8,220 nucleotides of DNA from Desulfarculaceae bacterium (GCA_021737205.1 JAIPEK010000089.1:1-8220), one strand, 5' to 3'; shown: positions 1-6,606, counted from the stretch's first letter. Translations and numbers: made by a program. Notes: generated by a model not told the origin, from the letters alone.

Positions 1-817
1 TTACGTGCGGTCTCTGATCAAGCAAAGAGAATTGGAACCTCCCGTTTCAAACCAGCCTGAGACATGGCCCTGGCCTTTGCGGGATCATACGCTCGGGAAG
101 TTCGAAATTTATCGCTATGACGAGAGGATTGCATTCAAAGGCAAAGTTCAAAAGCGGCCTTTGCATCTTCTGCAGGCCCTTATTGTCATGGGCGGGGACC
201 AGGTACCTGAAACCGGTCTTCAGGATGAACTCTGGCCGGACCTGGACGGTGATGACGCCCGCAATGCCTTTAATATGGCTCTCCACAGGCTCAGGAAACT
301 TCTCGGCGTCAAAAGGGCGCTGCAGCTGACCGGAGGCAAGGTGTCCATTGACCGGACAATTGTGTGGGTTGATGTGCTTGTTTTAAAGGAGTTGCTGGCA
401 AAATCGCAAAAGTTTTATCGCCGGGACGATCCGGGACGCGCGGCAGACTCCCTGGAAGCGGCGTTTGACCTTTATAAAGGCCCTTTCCTCGGCGGGGATG
501 TTGATTCGAAGGGTTTTTCATTCCAGGAAAACCTGGAGCGGGTATTTCTGAGATCAGTGGAAGAGACAGGGGTTCTTTTTGAAAAAAAAGAGATGTGGGG
601 AAAAGCGGAATCCATGTTTCGCCGGGGGCTTGAAATTGATTCTCTTAAAGAGGATTTTTACAAACATATCATGTGCTGCTGTGAGCAGGAAGGGCGTTTT
701 GCGGAAGCGATGTCCCTTTTCAGAAGATATAAGAAAATCCTTTCCACCCTTTTCGGCCTTGACCCGGGCCATGAAATCACAAGCGTGTACGGAAACATAC
801 GCAAGAAGGCCCAATAA
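1..817 (+). CDS. BTAD-family transcriptional regulator, C-terminal part (5' end outside window)
   Basis: The reading frame is open to the left edge. A GTG at position 5 could start it, but the visible part looks like the C-terminal end of a larger regulator. Counting from that GTG, residues about 28-125 form an OmpR/SARP-type winged-helix DNA-binding domain: LGKFEIYR, then a KVQKRPLHLLQAL helix, the ELWPD motif, and NAFNMALHRLRKLLG as recognition helix. Residues about 130-265 form a helical bacterial transcriptional activator domain (BTAD, TPR-like) ending in a typical 'AMSLFRRYKKILSTLFGLDPG' type repeat. Family knowledge: in Desulfobacterota this pair often sits at the end of large MalT-like proteins with an ATPase and TPR region, so about 270 residues is probably only the tail. 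It would act in the cytoplasm as a transcription factor; its targets cannot be read from the sequence. No terminator is visible after the stop. Confidence 0.8.
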   Translation, partial: YVRSLIKQRELEPPVSNQPETWPWPLRDHTLGKFEIYRYDERIAFKGKVQKRPLHLLQALIVMGGDQVPETGLQDELWPDLDGDDARNAFNMALHRLRKLLGVKRALQLTGGKVSIDRTIVWVDVLVLKELLAKSQKFYRRDDPGRAADSLEAAFDLYKGPFLGGDVDSKGFSFQENLERVFLRSVEETGVLFEKKEMWGKAESMFRRGLEIDSLKEDFYKHIMCCCEQEGRFAEAMSLFRRYKKILSTLFGLDPGHEITSVYGNIRKKAQ

Positions 818-917
818 GTCCGGATTTTCGCTTTTCCATTCTCCTTCCTCGGTCAAGCTGCTGATACAGTAAAAAAAATGAATCGGTTAGTTATCCGTTA
901 CTTCCCGCCTGATATTT

Positions 918-923
918 TATAAT
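918..923 (+). promoter_or_regulatory. Candidate -10 box upstream of the exported-protein gene
   Basis: A perfect TATAAT lies in AT-rich DNA about 93 bases before the ATG at 1016. No good -35 hexamer is found at 16-18 bases upstream (the region reads around tccgtta), so this could be an activator-dependent promoter or chance. The call rests on the -10 match only. Confidence 0.3.
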
Positions 924-1015
924 TGCATAAACAGAATCTCCGGACTTCAAACAGATTTTCCGGCAAGACTGTTTCCTTTACAAACATACAACAAAACAAA
1001 AAGAGGGAGGAAATC

Positions 1016-1654
1016 ATGAAAAAAAGTGGTGTTACAATCGGTTGTTTGATGGGAGTTCTGCTTGTCCTGTCCTTTATCGCAGCCCCTGCGTCAGGAGAAG
1101 ACAGGGACGGACTTGAAGCCTCTGTTGCGGCATATGAAGGGATTCTCGCCTACTATTCCTCCATGACCGGACTTGAAAATGCCGGACAGGGAGGCCGTAT
1201 GGACTATGCGGACAGAGACTCGTTTTTGCGGGAAAACAGGGAAACGATAGTCAACCGGATCGCCCGGAGGAAAGCGTTCAGGCACCTGGGAGACGCTCAT
1301 CAGCTGTTTGAAAATATGTACGAGGCAAAGCTGGCATACCACCCGTATACGAAAGAAAGGACCCGATGTGTGGCCAAGGCGTATATTGATACCCGCACGG
1401 AGCAGCGGTATGTCAGAAAAGGCCCGGACAGCTATGCGGAATATTCGAAGCGGGGAGAGTATCTCAGGGACGTCCCCGCTGATCTGCCTTTACTGAACAG
1501 GAGTTTACGGGTTATACCGGTTGATGAGCGTTCCTGTTATGTCCTTTACGAAAAGTATACAGACGGCGAAAGAACTTATCTCCCGCTGCCCGCGGATGAA
1601 GAACATCCGAAAAACGGATGGGAAGCGGAAAAAGTTTTGACAGCCGTCCGTTGA
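1016..1654 (+). CDS. Exported protein of unknown function (212 aa)
   Basis: I do not recognise this protein. The start is ATG 1016 because an excellent ribosome binding site (AGGGAGGAAATC) sits just before it and the protein then begins with a signal peptide: Met-Lys-Lys, a hydrophobic core at residues about 6-23, and a likely cleavage after Ala-Ser-Gly near residue 27. The same frame is open further upstream to 923, but that part reads like untranslated DNA. The mature part (about 185 residues) is soluble, charged and rich in Tyr, Arg and Glu. It has an Ala/Tyr-rich helical start (AAYEGILAYYSSM) and a later part with alternating hydrophobic residues (RSLRVIPVDERSCYVLYEKY) that suggests beta strands. 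Two mature Cys residues lie far apart with no heme or metal motif. It is monocistronic, with a terminator about 115 bases downstream. A periplasmic location is inferred; the function is unknown. Confidence 0.75.
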   Translation: MKKSGVTIGCLMGVLLVLSFIAAPASGEDRDGLEASVAAYEGILAYYSSMTGLENAGQGGRMDYADRDSFLRENRETIVNRIARRKAFRHLGDAHQLFENMYEAKLAYHPYTKERTRCVAKAYIDTRTEQRYVRKGPDSYAEYSKRGEYLRDVPADLPLLNRSLRVIPVDERSCYVLYEKYTDGERTYLPLPADEEHPKNGWEAEKVLTAVR

Positions 1655-1769
1655 ACGATCCGCGGACAGCCGGGGTGCAATGACATCAATCAGGAACGGG
1701 AACGGGTTTCAGGAGAGCCGGTCCGTTGAATCCTTCCCGGGACTCTCCGGAAAGACTTGCATGTTTGAT

Positions 1770-1805
1770 CAGGCCGGGAAGATGCGGGATTCCCGGCCTG
1801 CTTTT
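1770..1805 (+). terminator. Rho-independent terminator between convergent genes
   Basis: A perfect 11-bp GC-rich stem (CAGGCCGGGAA at 1770-1780 pairing with TTCCCGGCCTG at 1790-1800) with a 9-base loop is followed by CTTTT on the plus strand. It would end transcription of the exported-protein gene. On the minus strand the hairpin has no T-run after it, so stopping of cytochrome transcripts there is less certain. Confidence 0.65.
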
Positions 1806-1875
1806 GTCATAAGAGTATAACTCCGGGTACTTGACCGTGATTGTCGTTCGAAGTCTTCGCAGGAAAAATGAATCA

Positions 1876-2325
1876 CTACTCTCGTTCCGGCCTCGGATGA
1901 CAGTCCGAACATCGTGTGGGCGGATTGATGTCTGCAGTTTCATCCGTCATTTGGTTGTGGCAGCCTATGCAGCTGTGGGTGCTGTCCCGGTTGTGGAACG
2001 CATTGTAGTAGCTTTCGGCCGCTCTCCGGTCGGCGAAGTCGTCGTGGCAGCTGACGCAGGCTTCCGGCTGGTCCATTTCCGTGTGGTCCCACTCGTGATG
2101 GCATTGCGCGCATCCGAAGCCCATGATGTGATCCTGATGGGGAAATTCAACTTCTGCTTTTCTTGCCTCCTGTCCTTCAGGGACACTCAGTACGATTTGT
2201 TTGTTGTAGGACATCAGCTTTTCATCCGCTTTGGTCCCGGTCTCCTCCGACAATCCGGCTGAAGCTGAAAAAAAGATCAAAACCGTTGCGATGAGTGTAA
2301 ACCGGATGCTTTTTGCATTCATCAT
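1876..2325 (-). CDS. Tetraheme cytochrome c3 (class III c-type cytochrome), periplasmic
   Basis: A small electron carrier of the periplasm, used in sulfate reducers and relatives to pass electrons between hydrogenases or formate dehydrogenases and membrane complexes. The 149-residue precursor has four CxxCH heme sites: CAQCH (72-76), CVSCH (90-94), CIGCH (119-123) and CSDCH (139-143). Extra His residues suit distal heme ligands: H63/H66, H77/H81, H111 and H117. The segment ESYYNAFHNRDSTHSCIGCH is very typical of the family. Residues 1-26 form a signal peptide, as needed for periplasmic heme attachment. The start is the first ATG of an ATGATG pair, five bases after GGAGG in GAGGAGGTGGGT; the second ATG (2322) is equally possible. 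The frame stays open further upstream, but there is no ribosome site there. The gene stands alone; its redox partner is not in the window. Confidence 0.93.
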   Translation of the reverse strand: MMNAKSIRFTLIATVLIFFSASAGLSEETGTKADEKLMSYNKQIVLSVPEGQEARKAEVEFPHQDHIMGFGCAQCHHEWDHTEMDQPEACVSCHDDFADRRAAESYYNAFHNRDSTHSCIGCHNQMTDETADINPPTRCSDCHPRPERE

Positions 2326-2416
2326 ACCCACCTCCTCATTCTTGTGTTTGAATCCGTTGATAAACAACCATGTTCTCGATCATGGAAAACAAAAATGAAA
2401 ATCCGAATACGGGTCT

Positions 2417-2422
2417 ATTATA
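2417..2422 (-). promoter_or_regulatory. Candidate -10 box for the cytochrome c3 gene
   Basis: On the minus strand a perfect TATAAT (in GGGATTATAATAGACCC) lies about 92 bases before the cytochrome start. A TTGTAT upstream is 20 bases away, longer than the usual 17, so the -35 element is unclear. Confidence 0.35.
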
Positions 2423-2483
2423 ATCCCATATAGAATTCATTTATACAAACCGGTTCATGAAAAGTCAAATCAAATTGAAGATT

Positions 2484-2737
2484 TACCTGAACCCTTTAAG
2501 CAGGAGAGCTCCCTCGGCTGTCCGGCTGGAGGCAAACTTGAACTCTGTGCCCTGCGCTTCCAGCCCCTGTGCGTCTTCATGCTTATAACCGTACAAGTTG
2601 CTAATGAGTGCAAAAATGTTTAGACATTTTGATTTCAATATGTTGTATTTGTTTCCGTGACGAAGCTTGACGGAAACAAAACAAGTCCCAATGCAATGGA
2701 GGAAGGGCGGTTCAAAGGGTTCAACCGTTGGAAGCCC
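2484..2737 (-). other. Start-less open frame; probable decayed gene or repeat-derived element
   Basis: This lies in the gene-poor stretch 2326-3036. On the minus strand, directly after a TAA at 2738-2740, a frame stays open for at least 76 codons (2737 down to 2510) without an ATG near its beginning. It then reaches a stop around 2484; I could not read the last few codons with certainty. The conceptual product begins GLPTVEPFEPPFLHCIGTCF, and its C-terminal part (YKHEDAQGLEAQGTEFKF) has a protein-like composition. No family is recognised. The 11-bp stem-loop at 2648-2680 lies inside it. Two readings are possible: the 3' end of a lost gene, or a dispersed repeat that happens to be open. Overlapping frames on both strands are also open here, which favours a repeat. 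The rest of the gap (2741-3036) shows no convincing gene. Confidence 0.3.
2648..2680. repeat. Perfect 11-bp inverted repeat (stem-loop)
   Basis: TTTGTTTCCGT (2648-2658) pairs perfectly with ACGGAAACAAA (2670-2680) around an 11-base spacer that contains the palindrome AAGCTT. The arms are AT-rich at the outside and there is no GC-rich stem with a T-run, so it is not a classical terminator. It may be a protein-binding site or part of a dispersed repeat. Confidence 0.55.
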
Positions 2738-3036
2738 TTAATAAAGTTATAAAACCCTTGGTTTCTCTCGGGCCTGGATTTGCAACCGGCCGGCCGGATA
2801 CCGGGCAGGCGGATGGTGCGTCCTTCGAGCCGGTCAAAGTAGCGGAAGGCCGAAAGCATTTGTACGGCGCGTATCAAAGAGATCCCGGTTATATGCACAA
2901 ATGGAAACAGGAAGAATTCCCTCAGATAATTTCTGCGTTTTTAAGCATCCGGACTGCAACTATGTGCTGCATTGTAATGTCCAAAGATTCGTGCGCTTAT
3001 CAGTTAGGAGAAACAATATAAAAGAAAGTTCCCCGA

Positions 3037-4902
3037 ATGCCCGACAATAAAGAAACCCTGTTAAAACCCGGAACGGTAATCGACCAAAAGTGGATCATCA
3101 TTGAAATGATCGGCAAAGGTGCAATGGGAGAAGTGTACCGCGCCCACCAGGTGAACCTCAAACGGGATGTTGCCATCAAGATTGTATCCGACGAGATGAT
3201 CAGGGAGCTGGAAGACGATACCGATGAAATCGAGACCCTTTTCCGGCGGTTCCAAAGGGAAGTGCATGCCATGGCCCAGGTCCGCCACCCGAATATCCTC
3301 AATATTTTCGATTTCGGTCTCCTGGAAGGACACATGGCCCCCCGGGAAAACCCGGACAAATCCCTTGAATATATCGTAATGGAATACATTCCTGGAAATA
3401 CACTCCGGTTTACCATGTCGGACCAGGGCCTGGAAGACGAACCGTCCCTTTATGCCGACTGGATCCGTCAGTATTTTCTTCAAATTTTGGACGGTGTGGA
3501 GGCCATGCACAATTACCAGGTCTTTCACAGGGACCTGAAACCTGAAAACATTTTCATGGACCGGGAGATCCCCAAGATCGCCGATTTCGGGCTGGCCCGT
3601 TCCTACAAGATGAAAGCGGTTTCCAATTCCATGGACATGAAGGGAACGCTGATCTATATGGCGCCGGAACAGTTTTCCGAATTCCGGAAGGCCGATCAGA
3701 CAGCGGATATTTATGCTTTGGGCAAAATGCTGTATGAAGCGCTTGCCGGAAAACTGGACCAGAAAACCCTGCCCCTCAAGGAGGTGGGCCTTGAAATACC
3801 GGAAGACGACGCTTCGCCATTTTTAAAAGAAATGGATGATATTATCCGGACCGTCACGCGGGAAGACAAACACCGGCGGTTCCAGTCGGTGGGGGAATTG
3901 CGGGGACGGCTTCTGAAAGCCCTGGACCTGGAAAAGACCCGGGGGAATGGGTCGGCTTTACAGGAATCGAAACCGGCTGAATTCGTCAACCGGTACAGCA
4001 GCTGGATATGGGCCGGTATCGTGGCGGCGGTTCTTTCGGTTGCCTTGATGACAGCCTGGCATCTTTTCGGTGAACCCGGCAGTGGGGTCAAAGAGGGTGC
4101 GCGCACGGAGCGAATGGTTGCAGCAGGTCCGGGGATCGACCTGCCGGAAAACCTTGAAAACCTTAAACCCGAGGTGATCGGTACAGACGGTTCCCATCTG
4201 GTTTTGGCGGGAACGCCGGGGCCGGAATCTTCCGGGAATTCGGAAGAACCTCTTGAAAACATGCTTTTGTATATAGATAAAAAGAAAATCAGCAACTACC
4301 TTTACGTGGAATTTCTTAATGAAATCAGAAACGAAGTGACGGTTGAAAACTCGGTTGTAAAGCACAACGGGATCGTGATCCTCTATCTGGATACCGGAAA
4401 CCCGCAGGAAGAGCGGATTATATACCGGCATGAGCGGTTCCACCTGAAAGATCAAAAATACGGCCCGCTTCCCGTGGCCCGGGTGACATTTCACGGCGCT
4501 TTCAGGTATGCCCGGTTCTATGGGCGCTCCCTTCCAACCGGTGATGAATGGAAATTCGCCTACCGGTTTTTCCGGGAACAAACTCCGGAAGAACCCCTTC
4601 AAGTGAAACCGGATGCAATCGAATCCGAAGGCCATATGAATCTGATGCACGGTGTCCCGGGGCCGGATCCCGAAGGGGAACGGGTCGAAGTTTTGGACGG
4701 TATGGGCCTGGAGATGAAAGAATGGGTGAAAATTTCAGGTGGGCGTGCCGCTGGTGCCCAGCAGCCGGAAAAAGATAATAAAAGCGGGTATTCGGGAGTC
4801 ATGGATGTCGAAACTTACAAATCAGGTTCAAAACCCGCTTTGCGGCAGCAGTGGGAAGGATTCGCCGATGTAGGCTTCAGGACCGAAGTCCGTATCAGGT
4901 GA
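3037..4902 (+). CDS. Transmembrane Ser/Thr protein kinase with degenerate FGE/SUMF1-like external domain
   Basis: A Hanks-type kinase of 621 residues, predicted to phosphorylate Ser/Thr on cytoplasmic partners. The kinase domain (about 18-290) has every key element: glycine loop GKGAMGEV (26-33), VAIK lysine K48, catalytic HRDLKPEN (164-171), DFG (183-185) and APE (209-211). One membrane helix follows (about 323-344, WIWAGIVAAVLSVALM). The part beyond it (345-621) should lie in the periplasm: a Pro/Gly/Glu-rich linker, then a region (about 409-621) resembling the FGE-sulfatase fold of SUMF1-like proteins, with YLYVEFLNE, PVARVTFHGAFRYARFYGRSLPTGDEW (479-505), MGLEMKEWV (556-564) and the final VGFR (612-615). 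The entire protein has no cysteine, so the copper-binding cysteines of a true FGE are absent and this part is probably a sensor or binding module. ATG 3037 is the only start available, because an in-frame TAA sits at 3019. Its ribosome site is weak: the nearest GGAG is about 27 bases upstream. Confidence 0.92.
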   Translation: MPDNKETLLKPGTVIDQKWIIIEMIGKGAMGEVYRAHQVNLKRDVAIKIVSDEMIRELEDDTDEIETLFRRFQREVHAMAQVRHPNILNIFDFGLLEGHMAPRENPDKSLEYIVMEYIPGNTLRFTMSDQGLEDEPSLYADWIRQYFLQILDGVEAMHNYQVFHRDLKPENIFMDREIPKIADFGLARSYKMKAVSNSMDMKGTLIYMAPEQFSEFRKADQTADIYALGKMLYEALAGKLDQKTLPLKEVGLEIPEDDASPFLKEMDDIIRTVTREDKHRRFQSVGELRGRLLKALDLEKTRGNGSALQESKPAEFVNRYSSWIWAGIVAAVLSVALMTAWHLFGEPGSGVKEGARTERMVAAGPGIDLPENLENLKPEVIGTDGSHLVLAGTPGPESSGNSEEPLENMLLYIDKKKISNYLYVEFLNEIRNEVTVENSVVKHNGIVILYLDTGNPQEERIIYRHERFHLKDQKYGPLPVARVTFHGAFRYARFYGRSLPTGDEWKFAYRFFREQTPEEPLQVKPDAIESEGHMNLMHGVPGPDPEGERVEVLDGMGLEMKEWVKISGGRAAGAQQPEKDNKSGYSGVMDVETYKSGSKPALRQQWEGFADVGFRTEVRIR

Positions 4903-5097
4903 AATGGGGCCGGGATCCTCCAGCAGGTTGAATTCGGATTTGCGTATTCCCCACCGCATTCTTCGGTTCGCTTTTCGCCATGCTTTTACCTGCGCCTCAA
5001 ATGGAAGGATCAAAGGATCGGCTGGAGACCGGGCATAGCAGCCGTCGTCGATATCGGTTACAAGACCCCTGGTATGCATAAATTTTTCAGGTTTCAT
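4828..5097 (-). CDS. Small hypothetical protein (89 aa), antisense overlap with kinase 3' end
   Basis: This is a possible small gene that I do not recognise. In its favour: ATG 5097 follows AAAGGAG with an 8-base gap, the codon choice resembles the neighbours, and no other gene fills 4903-5130. Against it: its last 75 bases lie antisense to the kinase tail, where an open frame is imposed by the kinase codons, and no domain, signal peptide or membrane segment is seen. The product is hydrophilic and mixed in charge, with a basic middle (VKAWRKANRRMRWGIRKSEF) and a Pro-rich acidic end. It may be a real short protein, or a leftover of the rearrangement that also produced the chimera just to its right. 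Confidence 0.4.
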   Translation of the reverse strand: MKPEKFMHTRGLVTDIDDGCYARSPADPLILPFEAQVKAWRKANRRMRWGIRKSEFNLLEDPGPISPDTDFGPEAYIGESFPLLPQSGF

Positions 5098-5153
5098 GGT
5101 AATGGCTCCTTTTTCTAAAGTTACCGGTTTAAAAAGCCTTTTTAGGCTCGCTT

Positions 5154-5624
5154 TTGCTGATACGGGACAAAACGGAGCTGGACCGGCTGAAAACGGAAAT
5201 GGAGGCCAACAAGCGGTTTGCCGCCATCGGGCGGCTGGCGGCCGGGGTGGCCCATGAAATACGGAATCCGTTAAGCTCCATCAAGGGGTTCACGCCCGAA
5301 GCCATGGACAAGCTGATGCGCTGCAACTGGCCGGGAAATGTCCGAGAACTGATGAACACCATTGAAAGAGCCGTGATTCTTTCCGGCAAAGAATATCTCG
5401 GCAAAGACGACATCCAGCTGGAGGACGGCGCGGAAAATGAAAAAGCAGGTGATGGGGAACCGCCCTTTGAAGACAGTGAAAAAACCCTGTACGAGGTGGA
5501 AAAACTTGCAATATTGAAAACGCTGGAAAAAACCGGGAACAACAAGAGCGACACAGCCCGCCGTCTTGGAATCTCCAGGCGCACCCTGCATCTGAAGCTC
5601 AAGGAATACGGGGCCATGCCCTGA
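5154..5624 (+). pseudogene. Chimeric remnant: sensor-kinase H-box fused in frame to C-terminus of a sigma-54 response regulator
   Basis: Residues 1-46 (counted from TTG 5154) are the dimerisation/H-box segment of a ZraS/HydH-like histidine kinase: LIRDKTELDRLK, then AAIGRLAAGVAHEIRNPLSSIKGF, with phospho-acceptor His34. Residues about 47-156 are the end of an NtrC/ZraR-like sigma-54 activator: FTPEAMDKLM, WPGNVREL (59-66), then a Fis-type helix-turn-helix (GNNKSDTARRLGISRRTLHLKLKEYG, 128-153). Missing are the kinase's sensor and ATPase domains and the regulator's receiver and nearly all of its AAA+ ATPase. The likely origin is one deletion across an adjacent kinase-regulator gene pair, joined within the shared Lys-Gly-Phe codons (5283-5291). 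The homology also begins abruptly after a TAA at 5130-5132, with no ribosome site and only a TTG start, so the left end looks truncated too. The frame is intact across the join. It is probably a pseudogene; a small DNA-binding repressor cannot be excluded. Confidence 0.8.
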
Positions 5625-5680
5625 TCCGGGGCGGAGCCGCTGTCCGATCCGGCCCGTCCCGGAAACAGGGGATGGGCTTC

Positions 5681-5709
5681 AAAAAACGGGCAGTTTCGTG
5701 TCTTGCCCG
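5681..5709 (-). terminator. Rho-independent terminator of the SHOCT gene unit
   Basis: Read on the minus strand, CGGGCA and TGCCCG form a perfect 6-bp stem around an 11-base loop, followed directly by TTTTTT. It lies about 66 bases after the SHOCT stop codon and 10 bases after the 16-codon ORF, so it closes that unit. Confidence 0.7.
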
Positions 5710-5718
5710 GGACATGAG

Positions 5719-5769
5719 TCAGCAGCCGTCTGAACAGTTGGCTGTTCTCGGGATGGTAAACCGTTTCAT
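5719..5769 (-). CDS. Possible 16-residue leader-like or truncated ORF (MKRFTIPRTANCSDGC)
   Basis: The stop codon of the SHOCT gene lies inside a near-ideal ribosome binding site (AGGAGGTGA), and eight bases after AGGAGG comes an ATG. The frame codes for only 16 residues, with two Cys near the end (Asn-Cys-Ser-Asp-Gly-Cys), then TGA, then the terminator. A strong start signal in front of so short a frame suggests either a real microprotein translated with the SHOCT gene, or the 5' stub of a downstream gene lost by deletion. Nothing downstream in any frame looks like a continuation. Confidence 0.35.
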   Translation of the reverse strand: MKRFTIPRTANCSDGC

Positions 5770-5774
5770 TTGTC

Positions 5775-6014
5775 TCACCTCCTTATATCATTTTCGAGCT
5801 GTTTGAATTCCTCCCTTGTGATTTCCCCTTTTGCATACCGTTCCTTGAGGATATCCAGGGCGGTTCTATCGGATTCATTGCAGGCGCCGCGGTCCGGATT
5901 GATGAGCTTGACCGCAATCCAGACCATCAGCGCAATGAGGATCAGCCAGAAAATCCAGCCGAACCCCATTGACCATCCGTGCCCCATGAATCCGTCCATC
6001 ATGAAATGTCTCAT
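5775..6014 (-). CDS. Small SHOCT-domain membrane protein (79 aa)
   Basis: The N-terminus is rich in Met, His and Gly (MRHFMMDGFMGHGWSMGFG). A single membrane helix follows at about residues 17-38 (WIFWLILIALMVWIAVKLI). The C-terminus (about 51-79) is a SHOCT motif: ALDILKERYAKGEITREEFKQLENDI. Family knowledge: SHOCT proteins of this shape are common small inner-membrane proteins, often near metal-handling or redox genes; the motif is thought to mediate oligomerisation, and the biochemical role is unknown. The Met/His-rich start could bind metal, but that is an inference. Start ATG 6014 follows a modest AAAGGGA about 10 bases upstream. The gene shares its end with the ribosome site of the following 16-codon ORF. 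Confidence 0.85.
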   Translation of the reverse strand: MRHFMMDGFMGHGWSMGFGWIFWLILIALMVWIAVKLINPDRGACNESDRTALDILKERYAKGEITREEFKQLENDIRR

Positions 6015-6398
6015 TTTTTTCAGTCCCTTTGGAAAAATCCGTTTTCAGTTTCAACCCGGTTGCCCGGTGGTTGATGTTCTCCTCTTATCGTTTTGGTGAT
6101 TAACAATGCAAAAGGTATGCCCGATAATGAAAGCGCATCCCGAATGTTTCGCAGAAAAACCAAGCGGCGTTAAAGTTCCGGTGAGAATTTCGTCCGACCA
6201 AAGACTCCTTTGAAGGGGAAACCTCGGCCGGGCACACCAAAAAAGGAACGGTTCTAAAGTTTTCAGCAAGTTCGGGGTCGGGAGCGAAAAACAAAACCGG
6301 TGTATACTTTTTATCCTGCACCGGCCGTTGGCTTGGTCCGGGTGGATAAAAAATACACAGGGTTCCCTGTTATTCGTTGTCAGTGGCGGGGTCTTTCA
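6015..6398 (-). other. Non-coding or repeat-like stretch between SHOCT gene and tRNA terminator
   Basis: No gene is recognised here. Two minus-strand frames overlap, at 6100-6321 (73 codons, ending in GMRFHYRAYLLHC) and 6051-6269 (72 codons). Neither has a good ribosome site, a known domain or a plausible signal. Having two long overlapping frames open in the same DNA is what a former coding element or dispersed repeat can look like. No promoter or hairpin with a T-run was found inside it. Confidence 0.3.
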
Positions 6399-6400
6399 AT

Positions 6401-6433
6401 AAAAAAGGCTTTCAGGTAAAAACGCTGAAAGCC
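6401..6433 (-). terminator. Rho-independent terminator of tRNA-Gln
   Basis: On the minus strand GGCTTTCAG and CTGAAAGCC form a perfect 9-bp stem around a 9-base loop, followed by TTTTTT. It begins 13 bases after the encoded CCA end of the tRNA. Confidence 0.85.
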
Positions 6434-6445
6434 TTGTGTGCTCTG

Positions 6446-6519
6446 TGGCTGGGTGAATAGGATTCGAACCTATATTGACGGAGTCAGAGTCCGCTGTCCT
6501 GCCATTGGACGATCACCCA
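6446..6519 (-). tRNA. tRNA-Gln (anticodon CUG)
   Basis: The minus strand folds into a full cloverleaf: 7-bp acceptor TGGGTGA/TCACCCA, D stem GTCC/GGAC, anticodon stem GCGGA/TCCGT (one G-U pair) with loop CTCTGAC, T stem ATAGG/CCTAT with loop TTCGAAT, discriminator G and an encoded CCA. Loop positions 34-36 are CTG, which reads codon CAG for glutamine. The gene stands alone, with its own promoter and terminator. Confidence 0.95.
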
Positions 6520-6536
6520 GAAAATTTTAAATAACG

Positions 6537-6565
6537 CTTATACATCATTCTTCTTTTCCCGTCAA
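6537..6565 (-). promoter_or_regulatory. Sigma-70-type promoter of tRNA-Gln
   Basis: On the minus strand TTGACG (6560-6565) and TATAAG (6537-6542) are 17 bases apart, the ideal spacing. The -10 box ends 17 bases before the tRNA, so transcription would begin about 10 bases ahead of the mature 5' end. The -35 box is only 41 bases from the heptanucleotide array. Confidence 0.75.
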
Positions 6566-6606
6566 TAAAATTTTGCTATTGGTCGGCACAGTGTGGTACA
6601 TTTTTA

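Noticed and set aside
1831..2262. 143-codon plus-strand ORF
   Set aside because: It is a shadow antisense to the cytochrome c3 gene, whose four heme motifs settle the coding strand.
2368..2386. Small palindrome CCATG...CATGG upstream of the cytochrome gene as an operator
   Set aside because: A 5-bp stem is too short to separate from chance, and no second copy was found nearby.
2728..3021. 97-codon plus-strand ORF before the kinase
   Set aside because: It begins with TTG inside the repeat-like region, has no ribosome site and shows no recognisable domain. The kinase start is just beyond it, but no coupling signal is seen.
3711..4650. Long minus-strand ORFs of 194 and 230 codons
   Set aside because: They are antisense shadows of the kinase gene, created by its GC-biased third codon positions.
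5131..5155. AGCCT-TTTT-AGGCT hairpin as a terminator
   Set aside because: The stem is only 5 bp, and it lies within the open frame where kinase-like sequence begins (FLGSLLLIRD).
5719..5721. TGA after the 16-codon ORF read as selenocysteine
   Set aside because: The hairpin downstream is followed by six Ts and acts as a terminator. The frame beyond the TGA (LMSRARHETARF) does not resemble a selenoprotein.
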